Below are positions 1 through 7,630 of a DNA stretch of 64,000 bases, in pieces. Source of the stretch: Pararhodobacter marinus. Lineage in GTDB: Bacteria > Pseudomonadota > Alphaproteobacteria > Rhodobacterales > Rhodobacteraceae. Position 1 is the stretch's first letter, and every line of letters begins with the position of its first letter. The position numbers and the translations under genes were made by a program. The stretch covers positions 62,001 through 126,000 of the forward strand of contig NZ_QEYD01000004.1 of the NCBI RefSeq assembly GCF_003122215.1, written 5' to 3'. Below the pieces are notes generated by a model. The model made no database searches. It was given only the letters and a program-made list of their open reading frames with translations, and was not told the origin of the DNA.

Positions 1-8
1 TGGACTTT

Positions 9-40
9 GGCCCCGCATGTTGCGCGGGGCCTTCTTTTTT
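9..40 (+). terminator. Rho-independent terminator of a gene upstream of the window
   Basis: An 8-bp perfect stem (GGCCCCGC at 9-16 with GCGGGGCC at 24-31) closes a 7-nt loop and is followed directly by TTCTTTTTT at 32-40. This is a textbook intrinsic terminator on the plus strand. It must serve a gene that ends left of position 1. Confidence 0.85.
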
Positions 41-152
41 GCCGCTCAGGCCGCGTCGCGATCGCAGGTTTCGGGTTTTTCCCCGGCATCCGAACGTGTA
101 GACCCGCTGCGTGCGAAACGGGCGCGGACGTTCAGGCGCGAAAGGAAATCCC

Positions 153-941
153 ATGTCATTCACCCTTGCCACCTGGAACATCAACTCGGTCCGGCTGCGC
201 AGCCCGCTGGTGCAGAAATTCCTGACCGAGGAAGCGCCCGACGTGCTGTGCCTGCAGGAATGCAAGAGCCCCGTCGACAAGATCCCGCTCGCCGATTTCG
301 AGGCCCTGGGATACGGTCACATGGTCGCGCGCGGGCAGAAGGGATACAACGGCGTCGCCATCCTGTCGCGCATCCCGATCGAGGATGCCGGGCATATCGA
401 CTGGTGCCAGAAGGGCGATGCGCGCCACGTCGCGGCCCGGCTGGAAAACGGCGTGACGATCCACAATTGCTATGTCCCGGCGGGGGGCGACATCCCCGAC
501 CGCACGGTGAACGAGAAGTTCGGCCACAAGCTGGATTTCGTGGCCGAGATGCGCGACGTGTTCCGCGACTCGCTGCCGGAAAAGTCGATCCTGGTGGGCG
601 ATCTGAACATCGCCCCGCGCGAGGATGACGTCTGGAGCCACAAGCAGTTGCTGAAGGTCGTCAGCCACACCCCCGTCGAGGTCGAGGCGTTCGAAGAGGC
701 GCGCGCGGCGGGCAAATGGGTCGACATCACCCGGCAGGACATCCCCGAGGGGCAGGTCTATTCGTGGTGGTCCTATCGCTCGCCCGACTGGGACGCGGCG
801 GACAAGGGCCGCCGGCTGGACCATGTCTGGGCCAGCGGCGATATCGCGGCGGCCGGTCACTCCTCGCGCATCCTGCGGCATGTGCGGGGCTGGGAGAAGC
901 CATCCGACCACGCGCCGGTGCTGGCGACCTTCGACCTCTGA
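153..941 (+). CDS. xthA: Exodeoxyribonuclease III (AP endonuclease)
   Basis: Cytoplasmic DNA-repair nuclease that cuts at abasic sites and removes nucleotides from 3' ends. The 262-aa length fits the family. The start MSFTLATWNINSVR is the conserved beginning of ExoIII proteins, so I take ATG 153, behind AAAGGAAAT, rather than an in-frame ATG 14 codons earlier. The core motifs of the endonuclease/exonuclease/phosphatase fold are visible: LCLQECK with the metal-binding Glu, GDLNIAP near residue 150, and a C-terminal SDHAPV with the catalytic Asp-His. The gene stands alone, and its stop codon lies inside a 15-bp tandem duplication described separately. It converges with the ectoine hydrolase gene. 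Confidence 0.95.
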   Translation: MSFTLATWNINSVRLRSPLVQKFLTEEAPDVLCLQECKSPVDKIPLADFEALGYGHMVARGQKGYNGVAILSRIPIEDAGHIDWCQKGDARHVAARLENGVTIHNCYVPAGGDIPDRTVNEKFGHKLDFVAEMRDVFRDSLPEKSILVGDLNIAPREDDVWSHKQLLKVVSHTPVEVEAFEEARAAGKWVDITRQDIPEGQVYSWWSYRSPDWDAADKGRRLDHVWASGDIAAAGHSSRILRHVRGWEKPSDHAPVLATFDL

Positions 942-965
942 AAACGGGGGCTCTGAAAACGGGGG
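936..965. repeat. 15-bp perfect tandem duplication over the xthA stop codon
   Basis: CTCTGAAAACGGGGG occurs at 936-950 and again at 951-965. The unit length is a multiple of three, so the second copy places another TGA (954-956) in frame behind the real stop (939-941). It looks like a recent slippage or duplication event. Confidence 0.85.
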
Positions 966-992
966 CCACCCGGACCGGGCAGCCCCAGAGCC

Positions 993-2189
993 TCACTGCT
1001 TGATCAGCATCTTGCGTGGCAGGTCGCAGAAGACCTCGGGCGCGCCGTCGGTGATGGCGATGGATTCCGTGGTCTCGTAGCCCCAGGTATCCATCCATAG
1101 CCCGGTCATGAAGTGAAAGGTCATGCCCGGCTGCAACTCGGTCATGTCGCCCCGGCGCAGCGACATCGTGCGCTCGCCCCAGTCGGGCGGATAGCTCAGC
1201 CCGATGGAATAGCCGCAGCGGTTGTCCTTGATGATGTCGCGCTTTTCCAGCGACTTGAAGAACGCGTCGGCGATGTGGTGACAGGTATTGCCCGCACGCG
1301 CGGCCTCCAGCCCGGCCTCCATCCCTTCGATCACCGCCTTTTCGGCCTCCAGGATCTCCTGCGGCGGCTTGCCCAGGAAGATTGTCCGCGACAGCGGAAC
1401 GTGATAGCGCTGATAGCAGCCGGCGATTTCGAAGAACGTGCCTTCGTTCTCTTTCATCGGCAGGTCGTCCCAGGTCAGGTGCGGCGCGGCGGCATCGGGG
1501 CCTGACGGCAGCAGCGGCACGATGGCGGGGTAATCGCCGCCATGCCCGTACCATTCGTCATAGCGCAGCCCCGCATCGTAGATCTCGGCCACCAGATCGC
1601 ATTTACGGATGCCGACCTCGATCTTGTCGGCGATGCGGTGGTGCATCCGCTCGACGATCCGCGCGGCCTGCCGCATGTATTCCAGCTCTTTCTCGGACTT
1701 CACCGCGCGTTCCCAGTTGATGAAGCCGGTCGCATCCTTGAACTTGGCGTTGGGCAGGCCGTTCTGCAGCCGCTCATAGGCGCGGGCCGAGAACCAGTAA
1801 TTGTCCATCTCGACGCCGATCGTGCCCTTGTCCCAGCCTTTGTCGATCAGCTGCTCGCACAGATATTCCATCGGGTGGCATTCGGTCGACTGCACGTAAT
1901 GGTCGGGATAGCCGATGACGTTGTCGCGCTTGATCCAGACGGTGCGGTAGGCGCCCTGCGCATCCTGCTGGCGGCCGAACCAGACGGGCTCGCCCACGGG
2001 GCCCACGATGACGCATTGATGGACATAGAACGACCAGCCGCCATAGCCCGACACCCAGGACATGTTCGACGGATCGCTCAGGATCAGCATGTCGAAACCC
2101 TGGGCTTCCATTTTCAGGCGCAGCTTGGAAAGCCGCTTGTTGTATTCCTCGGTGGTGTAGCGCTCGGGCGTGCGTTGCAGCTTGTTCAT
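993..2189 (-). CDS. doeA: Ectoine hydrolase (M24 peptidase fold)
   Basis: Opens the ring of ectoine to give N-acetyl-diaminobutyrate, the first step of ectoine catabolism (doeA; called eutD in Ruegeria). The 398-aa protein starts MNKLQRTPERYTTEEYNKRL at 2189. The reading frame stays open upstream, but that part does not resemble the family and is excluded. It has the layout of M24 creatinase/prolidase-like enzymes: an N-terminal creatinase-like domain (about 1-165) and a pita-bread domain (about 170-398) with segments such as HGGDYPAIVPLLPSG and FFEIAGCYQRYHVPLSRT. The assignment rests on remembered DoeA/EutD sequences and on the divergent AsnC-type regulator, a hallmark of ectoine-degradation loci. 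The deacetylase partner DoeB/EutE is not in this window. Confidence 0.85.
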   Translation of the reverse strand: MNKLQRTPERYTTEEYNKRLSKLRLKMEAQGFDMLILSDPSNMSWVSGYGGWSFYVHQCVIVGPVGEPVWFGRQQDAQGAYRTVWIKRDNVIGYPDHYVQSTECHPMEYLCEQLIDKGWDKGTIGVEMDNYWFSARAYERLQNGLPNAKFKDATGFINWERAVKSEKELEYMRQAARIVERMHHRIADKIEVGIRKCDLVAEIYDAGLRYDEWYGHGGDYPAIVPLLPSGPDAAAPHLTWDDLPMKENEGTFFEIAGCYQRYHVPLSRTIFLGKPPQEILEAEKAVIEGMEAGLEAARAGNTCHHIADAFFKSLEKRDIIKDNRCGYSIGLSYPPDWGERTMSLRRGDMTELQPGMTFHFMTGLWMDTWGYETTESIAITDGAPEVFCDLPRKMLIKQ

Positions 2190-2284
2190 GAAGGGCTTTC
2201 GCTGGACAGGCGTTGAAGGGCCGTCGGACTTGCCGATACCGCCACCCTGTCGCCCGGAACGCGTCCTAGCAAGCCTTTGATCGC

Positions 2285-2304
2285 AAAAATCGCATCGGGT
2301 TTTT
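2285..2304. promoter_or_regulatory. Candidate Lrp/AsnC-type operator between doeA and doeX
   Basis: In otherwise very GC-rich DNA, an A5 run (2285-2289) and a T5 run (2300-2304) form a small dyad, overlapped by two direct ATCGCA copies. Lrp/AsnC proteins typically bind A/T-flanked dyads and often control the divergent neighbour. Binding by the adjacent regulator is inference. Confidence 0.3.
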
Positions 2305-2338
2305 CCCACGCCCGCAAACTGGCCCGCCCGGCGCGCGA

Positions 2339-2373
2339 TTGACAAACGCGCCCCCGCCCGGATCATGGCGGCA
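2339..2373 (+). promoter_or_regulatory. Candidate sigma70 promoter giving a leaderless doeX mRNA
   Basis: A perfect TTGACA (2339-2344) is followed after 16 nt by GATCAT (2361-2366, 4 of 6 matches to TATAAT). Transcription would then begin about at the ATG at 2373. No Shine-Dalgarno sequence precedes that ATG, which agrees with a leaderless transcript. Confidence 0.35.
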
Positions 2374-2849
2374 TGGATACTCGCCTCGATGACAGGGACA
2401 TCGCCATTCTGGCCATTCTCAGCCGCGAAGGCCGCATCGCCAAGACCGAGCTTGCTGCGCGCGTGAACCTGTCGCCAACGCCCTGCTGGGACCGGATGAA
2501 GCGGCTTGAACAGGCGGGGCTTATCCGGGGCTACCGGGCCGAGGTCGATCTGGAAAGGCTGGGACCGCATGTGCAGGTCTTCGTCACGCTCGAGCTCGAC
2601 AGCCACAAGGCCGAGAGTTTCCAGCGCTTCGAGCGGATCGTGGCACGGATCGACGCGATCTCGGGCTGCTGGGCCATCGGCGGTGGCTACGATTACCTGA
2701 TGCAGGTGGTCACGACCGATGTCGCCGCGTTTCAGGATCTGATGGACGGCCTTCTGGAAAGTCGCGCGGGCGTGCGGCGGTATTACAGCTATATCGTCAC
2801 CAAGCCGGTCAAGACCGTCCCGCCCGCGCTGGCTTTGCTGGGCGGTTGA
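2373..2849 (+). CDS. doeX: Lrp/AsnC family regulator of ectoine use (DoeX-like)
   Basis: Transcriptional regulator of 158 aa. An N-terminal winged helix-turn-helix (about 5-65, containing KTELAARVNLSPTPCWDRMKRLEQAGLI) is followed by an effector-sensing RAM domain (about 68-150) with the usual GGGYDYLMQV segment. In Halomonas and Ruegeria a protein of this family sits in the ectoine-degradation cluster and responds to breakdown intermediates such as diaminobutyrate derivatives; transfer of that role here is inference from position. It faces away from doeA across 183 bp and precedes an aldehyde dehydrogenase gene by 127 bp. Confidence 0.8.
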   Translation: MDTRLDDRDIAILAILSREGRIAKTELAARVNLSPTPCWDRMKRLEQAGLIRGYRAEVDLERLGPHVQVFVTLELDSHKAESFQRFERIVARIDAISGCWAIGGGYDYLMQVVTTDVAAFQDLMDGLLESRAGVRRYYSYIVTKPVKTVPPALALLGG

Positions 2850-2976
2850 CGCGCGGGTCAGGGGAACTTTCGGCGCCGGGGCCGGGAAACAGAGGATTCC
2901 TCTGCCCGGGCCACGCGGAACAGGCATAATCTCTGGCGCCCGCGCGCGATGATGGCCCCGACAAAGGAGCCCCCCG

Positions 2977-4434
2977 ATGACGCAGATGCGCCCAACCCCC
3001 GAAGCCTGGATCGACGACACCGCCCTTCTGTGCACCGAAGGCGATTTTCCCGGTCAGGGCCGGCTGGCGGTGCGCGACCCCGCCACCGGCGATCTGGTCG
3101 CGCAGGTCGCGATGTCCGACGCCACCGGCGCACGCGCGGCGGTCGATGCCGCCCACGGCGCCTTTCCGCTCTGGGCGGGGATGCTGCCGCAGGACCGCGC
3201 GCGCATCCTGCATGACTGGCACGACCGGATCATCGCCGCGAAAGAGGATCTGGCGCGGATCATGGTCGCCGAGCAGGGCAAGCCGATTTCCGAGGCGCGC
3301 GGCGAAATCGATTACGCCGCCAGCTTCGTGCAATTCTACGCCGAGGAAGCCTTGCGCCCGAATATCGAGGGCGTGACCAGCCATCTGCCCGATGCCGAGA
3401 TGGAGCTGTGGCGCGAACCCGTGGGCGTGGCCGCGCTGATCACGCCGTGGAACTTTCCCTCGGCGATGATCACGCGCAAGGCCGCCGCTGCTCTGGCCGC
3501 GGGCTGTACCGTGGTCATCCATCCCTCGGCCGAGACGCCGCTTTCGGCGCTGGCACTGGCCGAACTGGCCCGCCGCTCGGGCTTTCCGGACGGGGTGATG
3601 AGCACCGTTGTGGGCGATGCACCGGCCATCGTCGGTGAATGGACCTCGGATGCGCGGGTGCGTGCGCTGTCCTTCACCGGCTCGACCGAGGTCGGACGCC
3701 TGCTGTATCGCCAATCCGCCGAGACGGTGAAGCGGCTGGTGCTGGAACTGGGCGGGCACGCGCCCTTCATCGTGTTTCCCAGCGCCGATCTCGACCGCGC
3801 GGTGGCCGAGGCGGTGAAGGCCAAGTTCGCCACATCGGGACAGGATTGTCTGGGCGCGAACCGTTTCTACGTCCACCGCGATGTCTATGACGCCTTCTGC
3901 GCCCGCTTCACCGCCGCCGTGGAAGCGCTGAGCATGGGGCAGGGCATGGACGATCCCGATATCGGCCCACTCATCAACGAGAAAGCCATCGCCAAGCAGA
4001 TCGAGCAGGTCGAGGATGCGCTGGCCAAGGGCGCGCGGCTGCTGAGCGGCGGCAAGGTGGCTGCGGACAAGGGGGCTTTGTTCTTCGAGCCCACGGTTCT
4101 GGCCGATGTCCCCGACAGCGCGCTGATCATGAGCCACGAGAATTTCGGCCCCGTCGCCCCGATCACTCCGTTCGACACCGAGGAAGAGGTGACCGCGCGC
4201 GCCAATGACACCGAATACGGGCTGGTCGCCTATGTCCACAGTCAGGATCCGCGCCGGATCTACCGCATGACCCGCGCGCTGCAATTCGGCATGGTGGCGG
4301 TCAACCGCACCAAGGTCACCGGCGCGCCCATTCCCTTCGGCGGGGTCAAGCAGTCCGGGCTGGGGCGCGAAGGCGCGCGGCAGGGGCTCGAAGCCTTCAC
4401 CGACATCAAATATGTGTGCCGCGACTGGGGCTGA
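2977..4434 (+). CDS. NAD(P)-dependent semialdehyde dehydrogenase (ssd/doeC-like)
   Basis: Aldehyde dehydrogenase of 485 aa, a typical length for the succinate-semialdehyde dehydrogenase group. Visible motifs are ITPWNFPSAMI (cofactor-binding loop), FTGSTEVGR, the general base in LELGGHAP, the nucleophile in SGQDCLGANRF (residue about 290) and the C-terminal PFGGVKQSGLGREGA. ATG 2977 follows AAAGGAG at good spacing. Downstream of an ectoine hydrolase and an AsnC-type regulator, it corresponds to ssd of the Ruegeria cluster or to doeC, which oxidises aspartate semialdehyde to aspartate. The exact substrate cannot be read from sequence, so I give no symbol. Confidence 0.85.
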   Translation: MTQMRPTPEAWIDDTALLCTEGDFPGQGRLAVRDPATGDLVAQVAMSDATGARAAVDAAHGAFPLWAGMLPQDRARILHDWHDRIIAAKEDLARIMVAEQGKPISEARGEIDYAASFVQFYAEEALRPNIEGVTSHLPDAEMELWREPVGVAALITPWNFPSAMITRKAAAALAAGCTVVIHPSAETPLSALALAELARRSGFPDGVMSTVVGDAPAIVGEWTSDARVRALSFTGSTEVGRLLYRQSAETVKRLVLELGGHAPFIVFPSADLDRAVAEAVKAKFATSGQDCLGANRFYVHRDVYDAFCARFTAAVEALSMGQGMDDPDIGPLINEKAIAKQIEQVEDALAKGARLLSGGKVAADKGALFFEPTVLADVPDSALIMSHENFGPVAPITPFDTEEEVTARANDTEYGLVAYVHSQDPRRIYRMTRALQFGMVAVNRTKVTGAPIPFGGVKQSGLGREGARQGLEAFTDIKYVCRDWG

Positions 4435-4453
4435 AACCGGGGCTGACGTTTTT

Positions 4454-4487
4454 CTGCGGGCCGGCGCTCTTGCAGGCTGGCCCGCAG
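4454..4487 (+). other. Intergenic 9-bp hairpin upstream of a small ORF
   Basis: CTGCGGGCC (4454-4462) pairs with GGCCCGCAG (4479-4487) around a 16-nt loop. There is no T tract after it on either strand, so it is not a standard terminator. It ends 7 nt before the next possible start codon and could stabilise the upstream mRNA end or limit translation of the small ORF. Confidence 0.4.
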
Positions 4488-4494
4488 CCCCCAC

Positions 4495-4848
4495 ATGAGA
4501 CGAATGCGCCAACGGTTTGACCCCGTCCTGACCCTGCTGCGCCTGCTGCTTGTGGTCAGCGGGGTCGTAGCCCTGGGGCCTGCGACGGGCCTGCTGCAAC
4601 CGCCGCAGGTGCAGGCGGGCGAAGCCTCGGCGCAGGCACAGACGCGCGGTGCGACGGGCCTTGCCGTCGCCCGGGCTCATGCGCCCGAAGCCGCCGATCC
4701 CGCGACCGATCTGGCCGGACTGCTGCCCGATCCGCTGGATATCGCGCGCCCGCAGAGCCATGCCACCCTTGTCCTTCCGCCGGCGGGCGCGGTGTCGTCC
4801 CCGGTCGCGTGGTTGCATCCGCAGGCCCGCGCGCCGCCTCTCGCCTGA
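4495..4848 (+). CDS. Small putative exported protein, function unknown
   Basis: A 117-aa ORF with a basic start (MRRMRQRF), one hydrophobic segment (about 12-32, rich in Leu, Val and Gly) and then an Ala/Pro/His-rich tail with no domain I recognise. The N-terminus suits a signal peptide or membrane anchor. No Shine-Dalgarno sequence is visible and a hairpin precedes it; ATG 4504 is an equally possible start. It lies between the ectoine genes and a tiny secreted-peptide ORF that ends at a strong terminator, so the three may share a transcript. It may be a chance ORF, hence the low confidence. Confidence 0.4.
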   Translation: MRRMRQRFDPVLTLLRLLLVVSGVVALGPATGLLQPPQVQAGEASAQAQTRGATGLAVARAHAPEAADPATDLAGLLPDPLDIARPQSHATLVLPPAGAVSSPVAWLHPQARAPPLA

Positions 4849-4933
4849 TCCGTCACCGCCGCGCGCCCGTCCGCGCGGCCTGAACAGATCACCCGCGCCG
4901 TGACCGCTGCCCGAGGGCCGCACGGTGCCTGAC

Positions 4934-5038
4934 ATGCGAGTTGCTGCAATGACGTCTCCCCTGATGAAGAAGATCGTGTTCGCCCTGATGATGACCACTA
5001 TGGTCGCGGGCACGCTGGCGCAGGCCTTTACCGGCTAA
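4934..5038 (+). CDS. Tiny putative secreted peptide
   Basis: A 34-codon ORF, or 29 aa if ATG 4949 is used. [24 protein letters not shown] inside it looks like an almost bare signal peptide: two lysines, a hydrophobic core and an A-Q-A cleavage-like site, leaving a mature part of a few residues or none. A perfect 12-bp terminator hairpin follows 24 nt after the stop, which argues that a transcript really ends here. It could be a microprotein, a leader peptide, or the remnant of a longer gene. No homologue comes to mind. Confidence 0.4.
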   Translation: MRVAAMTSPLMKKIVFALMMTTMVAGTLAQAFTG

Positions 5039-5061
5039 GCGGCGCCTGACGCCTCGAAGAC

Positions 5062-5093
5062 GGGCAGGAAGGGGGCACCCTTTCTGCCCTTTT
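5062..5093 (+). terminator. Rho-independent terminator
   Basis: A 12-bp stem with one G-U pair (GGGCAGGAAGGG at 5062-5073 with CCCTTTCTGCCC at 5078-5089), a GGCA loop and TTTT. It ends the transcript that carries the small ORFs upstream and isolates it from the SulP leader. Confidence 0.85.
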
Positions 5094-5154
5094 CGCGTCC
5101 TGCCCCGTCCCGGTTGGCACCCGTCACGAAACCGTGTATGCCGCAGGGCAGCGA

Positions 5155-5258
5155 ACACGGATCCGGGTGCAAGCCCCGGATGGCTATTCCGGCCGCCGAT
5201 CCGCCGGACAACCTGATTTGACAAGACCAGGACAGCGACGGGCCCCGCCCCGTCGGGA
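5155..5258 (+). promoter_or_regulatory. Structured leader of the SulP gene; candidate sul1-type RNA
   Basis: The leader before the SulP gene contains several hairpins. ATCC-GGGT closes a GCAA tetraloop and pairs back with GCCC-C-GGAT (5161-5181, one bulged C). Second, CGACGGG (5236-5242) pairs with CCCGTCG (5249-5255) just before the start region. I recall that a candidate RNA motif named sul1 was described upstream of SulP genes in Alphaproteobacteria, often with stable tetraloops. Position and tetraloop fit; identity was not tested against a covariance model. Confidence 0.45.
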
Positions 5259-5273
5259 CGGGAAACGACTGAC

Positions 5274-6764
5274 ATGATGACCCTCGACCAGTATCGCAGG
5301 GAGTGGTTCGGCAACATGCGTGCCGATCTTCTCTCGGGCCTTGTGGTGGCGCTTGCGCTGATCCCCGAAGCCATCGCCTTTTCTCTCATCGCAGGCGTCG
5401 ACCCCAAGGTCGGCCTGTATGCCAGCTTCTCGATTGCCGTTCTGGTGGCGATCACCGGCGGCCGGCCCGGCATGATCTCGGCCGCGACGGCCGCGACCGC
5501 CGTCCTGATGGTGACGCTGGTGCGCGATCACGGGCTGGAATACCTGTTGGCCGCGACCGTGCTGGCAGGCGTGATCCAGATCGCCATGGGCCTGTTGAAA
5601 CTGGGCTTCGTCATGCGCTGGGTGTCGAAATCGGTGATGACCGGCTTCGTCAATGCGCTGGCGATCCTGATCTTCATGGCACAATTGCCCGAGCTCGATC
5701 CGCGCAACGTCACCTGGCTGACCTATGTGCTGGTCGCGGCCTCGCTGGCGATCATCTACCTGTTTCCGCGCCTCACGAAAGCGATCCCCTCGCCGCTTGT
5801 GACCATCGTCGTGCTGACCGCACTGACGATGGTCTTCGGCTGGGACGTGCGGACCGTGGGCGATATGGGCGCACTACCCGACGCGCTGCCCGTGTTCCTG
5901 CTGCCCGATGTGCCGCTGACCGTCGAGACGCTGATGATCATCCTGCCCTATTCGCTGGCCGTCGCCGTCGTGGGGCTCTTGGAAAGCCTGATGACGCAGC
6001 AGCTGGTCGATGACCTGACCGACACCAAGACCGACCGCAATCAGGAATGTGTCGGTCAGGGCGTGGCGAATTTCTGCACCGGCTTCATCGGCGGGATGGC
6101 GGGCTGCGCGATGATCGGGCAGTCGATGATCAACGTGAAATCCGGCGGGCGCGGGCGGTTGTCGTGTTTCACCGCGGGCGTGGTTCTGCTGATCCTTGTC
6201 GTGTTCCTGGGCGACTGGGTGGGACAGATCCCGATGCCGGCTCTGGTGGCGATCATGATCATGGTTTCGGTCGGCACGTTCTCGTGGTCGTCCCTCGGCA
6301 CGCTGCGCACGCATCCGCGCTCGTCCTCGGTGGTGATGCTGGCGACCGTGGTGACCGTGGTCTGGACCCATAACCTTGCCATTGGCGTGCTGGTGGGCGT
6401 GCTTCTGTCGGGTATCTTCTTTGCCGCGAAGATCGCGCAGCTGTTCCGCGTCACCTCGACCATCTCGCCCGATGGGCGCGAGCGCACCTATCGCGTCGAG
6501 GGGCAGATGTTCTACGGTTCGGTCGAGGATTTCATGGCGGCTTTCGACTTCAAGGAGGCGCTGGAGCGTGTGGTCATCGACGTCTCGGCGGCGCATATCT
6601 GGGATATTTCCAGCGTTCAGGCGCTGGACATGGCGGTGCTAAAGTTCCGTCGTGACGGGGCCGAGGTCGAGATCGTCGGCATGAACGAGGCGTCCGAAAC
6701 GATCGTCGACAGGCTGGCGATCCACGACAAGCCGGGCGCGATGGATACGCTGAGCGCGCATTGA
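5274..6764 (+). CDS. SulP family anion transporter with STAS domain
   Basis: Inner-membrane secondary transporter of 496 aa. The membrane domain (about 15-385) starts with the SulP signature region ([35 protein letters not shown]), and a cytoplasmic STAS domain (about 400-496) follows, including [16 protein letters not shown]. Members carry sulfate, bicarbonate, dicarboxylates or other anions. This short bacterial type with a universal stress partner resembles proteins annotated as sulfate or bicarbonate carriers, and the substrate is open. The downstream gene (14-nt gap) encodes a tandem UspA protein likely made from the same mRNA. The leader looks structured, suggesting RNA-level control. 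Confidence 0.88.
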   Translation: MMTLDQYRREWFGNMRADLLSGLVVALALIPEAIAFSLIAGVDPKVGLYASFSIAVLVAITGGRPGMISAATAATAVLMVTLVRDHGLEYLLAATVLAGVIQIAMGLLKLGFVMRWVSKSVMTGFVNALAILIFMAQLPELDPRNVTWLTYVLVAASLAIIYLFPRLTKAIPSPLVTIVVLTALTMVFGWDVRTVGDMGALPDALPVFLLPDVPLTVETLMIILPYSLAVAVVGLLESLMTQQLVDDLTDTKTDRNQECVGQGVANFCTGFIGGMAGCAMIGQSMINVKSGGRGRLSCFTAGVVLLILVVFLGDWVGQIPMPALVAIMIMVSVGTFSWSSLGTLRTHPRSSSVVMLATVVTVVWTHNLAIGVLVGVLLSGIFFAAKIAQLFRVTSTISPDGRERTYRVEGQMFYGSVEDFMAAFDFKEALERVVIDVSAAHIWDISSVQALDMAVLKFRRDGAEVEIVGMNEASETIVDRLAIHDKPGAMDTLSAH

Positions 6765-6778
6765 GAGAGGGAAAGACC

Positions 6779-7630
6779 ATGGAAAAGATCATCGCCCTCG
6801 TCGATGGCTCGATCTACTCGGCCAGCGTCTGCGACCATGCAGCCTGGATCGCCCAGCGCACCGGTGCGCCCGTCGAACTGGTCCATGTGCTGGGCCGCCG
6901 CGAGGCCGCCGACAAGCATGACCTGTCCGGTGCCATCGCGCTGGGCGCGCGCACACAGCTTATGCAGGAACTGGCCGAGCTTGACGCGCAGCGCGCCAAG
7001 CTGGTGGGCCACCGGGGCCGCGCGATCCTCGACGATGCACGCGCGCTGGTGGAAAAGGCGGGGGTCACCGCCGTGACGACCCGCCTGCGCCACGGGGATC
7101 TGGTCGACGCTGTGGCCGAGACCGAGGCCGAAGCCCGCGTGATCCTGATCGGCAAGCGCGGCGAGGCGGCGGATTTCGCCAAGGGGCATCTGGGGTCGAA
7201 CCTGGAACGGATCGTGCGCGCCTCGCATAAACCCGTTTTCGTGGCCTCACGCGCGTTCAGGCCGATCGGGAAGGTTCTGGTGGCCTATGACGGCGGCTCG
7301 TCGGCGATGAAGGCGGTCGATCACATCGCCCGCTCGTCGCTGTTTCCAGGGTTGCAGGTGCATCTGGTGACGGTCGGCTCGCACAGCGCCGAACTGGCGG
7401 GCGGGCTCGAGGATGCGAAGGCCATGCTGCGCAGTGCCGGGATCGAGGCCACGACCGCCATCGTGCCCGGTCAGCCGGAAAAGGCGCTGGGCGAGATGGT
7501 CGAGCGCGACGGGTTCGACATGCTGGTCATGGGCGCCTACGGCCATTCGCGCATCCGCAACCTGATCATCGGCTCGACCACGACCGAGATGGTACGGTCC
7601 TGCAAGGTGCCGGTCGTTCTGATGCGTTAA
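6779..7630 (+). CDS. Universal stress protein with two UspA domains
   Basis: Cytoplasmic protein of 283 aa with UspA domains at about 1-148 and 163-283. The second keeps the ATP-binding pattern G-x2-G-x9-G-S/T (GAYGHSRIRNLIIGSTTTE); the first ends in the looser GKRGEAADFAKGHLGSN. ATG 6779 gives the family-typical MEKIIALVDGS start and lies behind GAGAGGGAAAG. The 14-nt spacing from the SulP gene indicates one operon, and a nucleotide-sensing role toward the transporter is plausible but inferred. Its TAA overlaps the stop codon of the convergent regulator (TTAA at 7627-7630). Confidence 0.9.
   Translation: MEKIIALVDGSIYSASVCDHAAWIAQRTGAPVELVHVLGRREAADKHDLSGAIALGARTQLMQELAELDAQRAKLVGHRGRAILDDARALVEKAGVTAVTTRLRHGDLVDAVAETEAEARVILIGKRGEAADFAKGHLGSNLERIVRASHKPVFVASRAFRPIGKVLVAYDGGSSAMKAVDHIARSSLFPGLQVHLVTVGSHSAELAGGLEDAKAMLRSAGIEATTAIVPGQPEKALGEMVERDGFDMLVMGAYGHSRIRNLIIGSTTTEMVRSCKVPVVLMR

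Noticed and set aside
993-3035. Longer ectoine hydrolase frame starting at 3035
   Set aside because: The extra 282 codons run antisense through the AsnC-type regulator and show no homology; the family start is at 2189.
4425-4447. Repeated GGGGCTGA around the aldehyde dehydrogenase stop
   Set aside because: Only 8 bp are shared between the copies, which is within chance for this composition.
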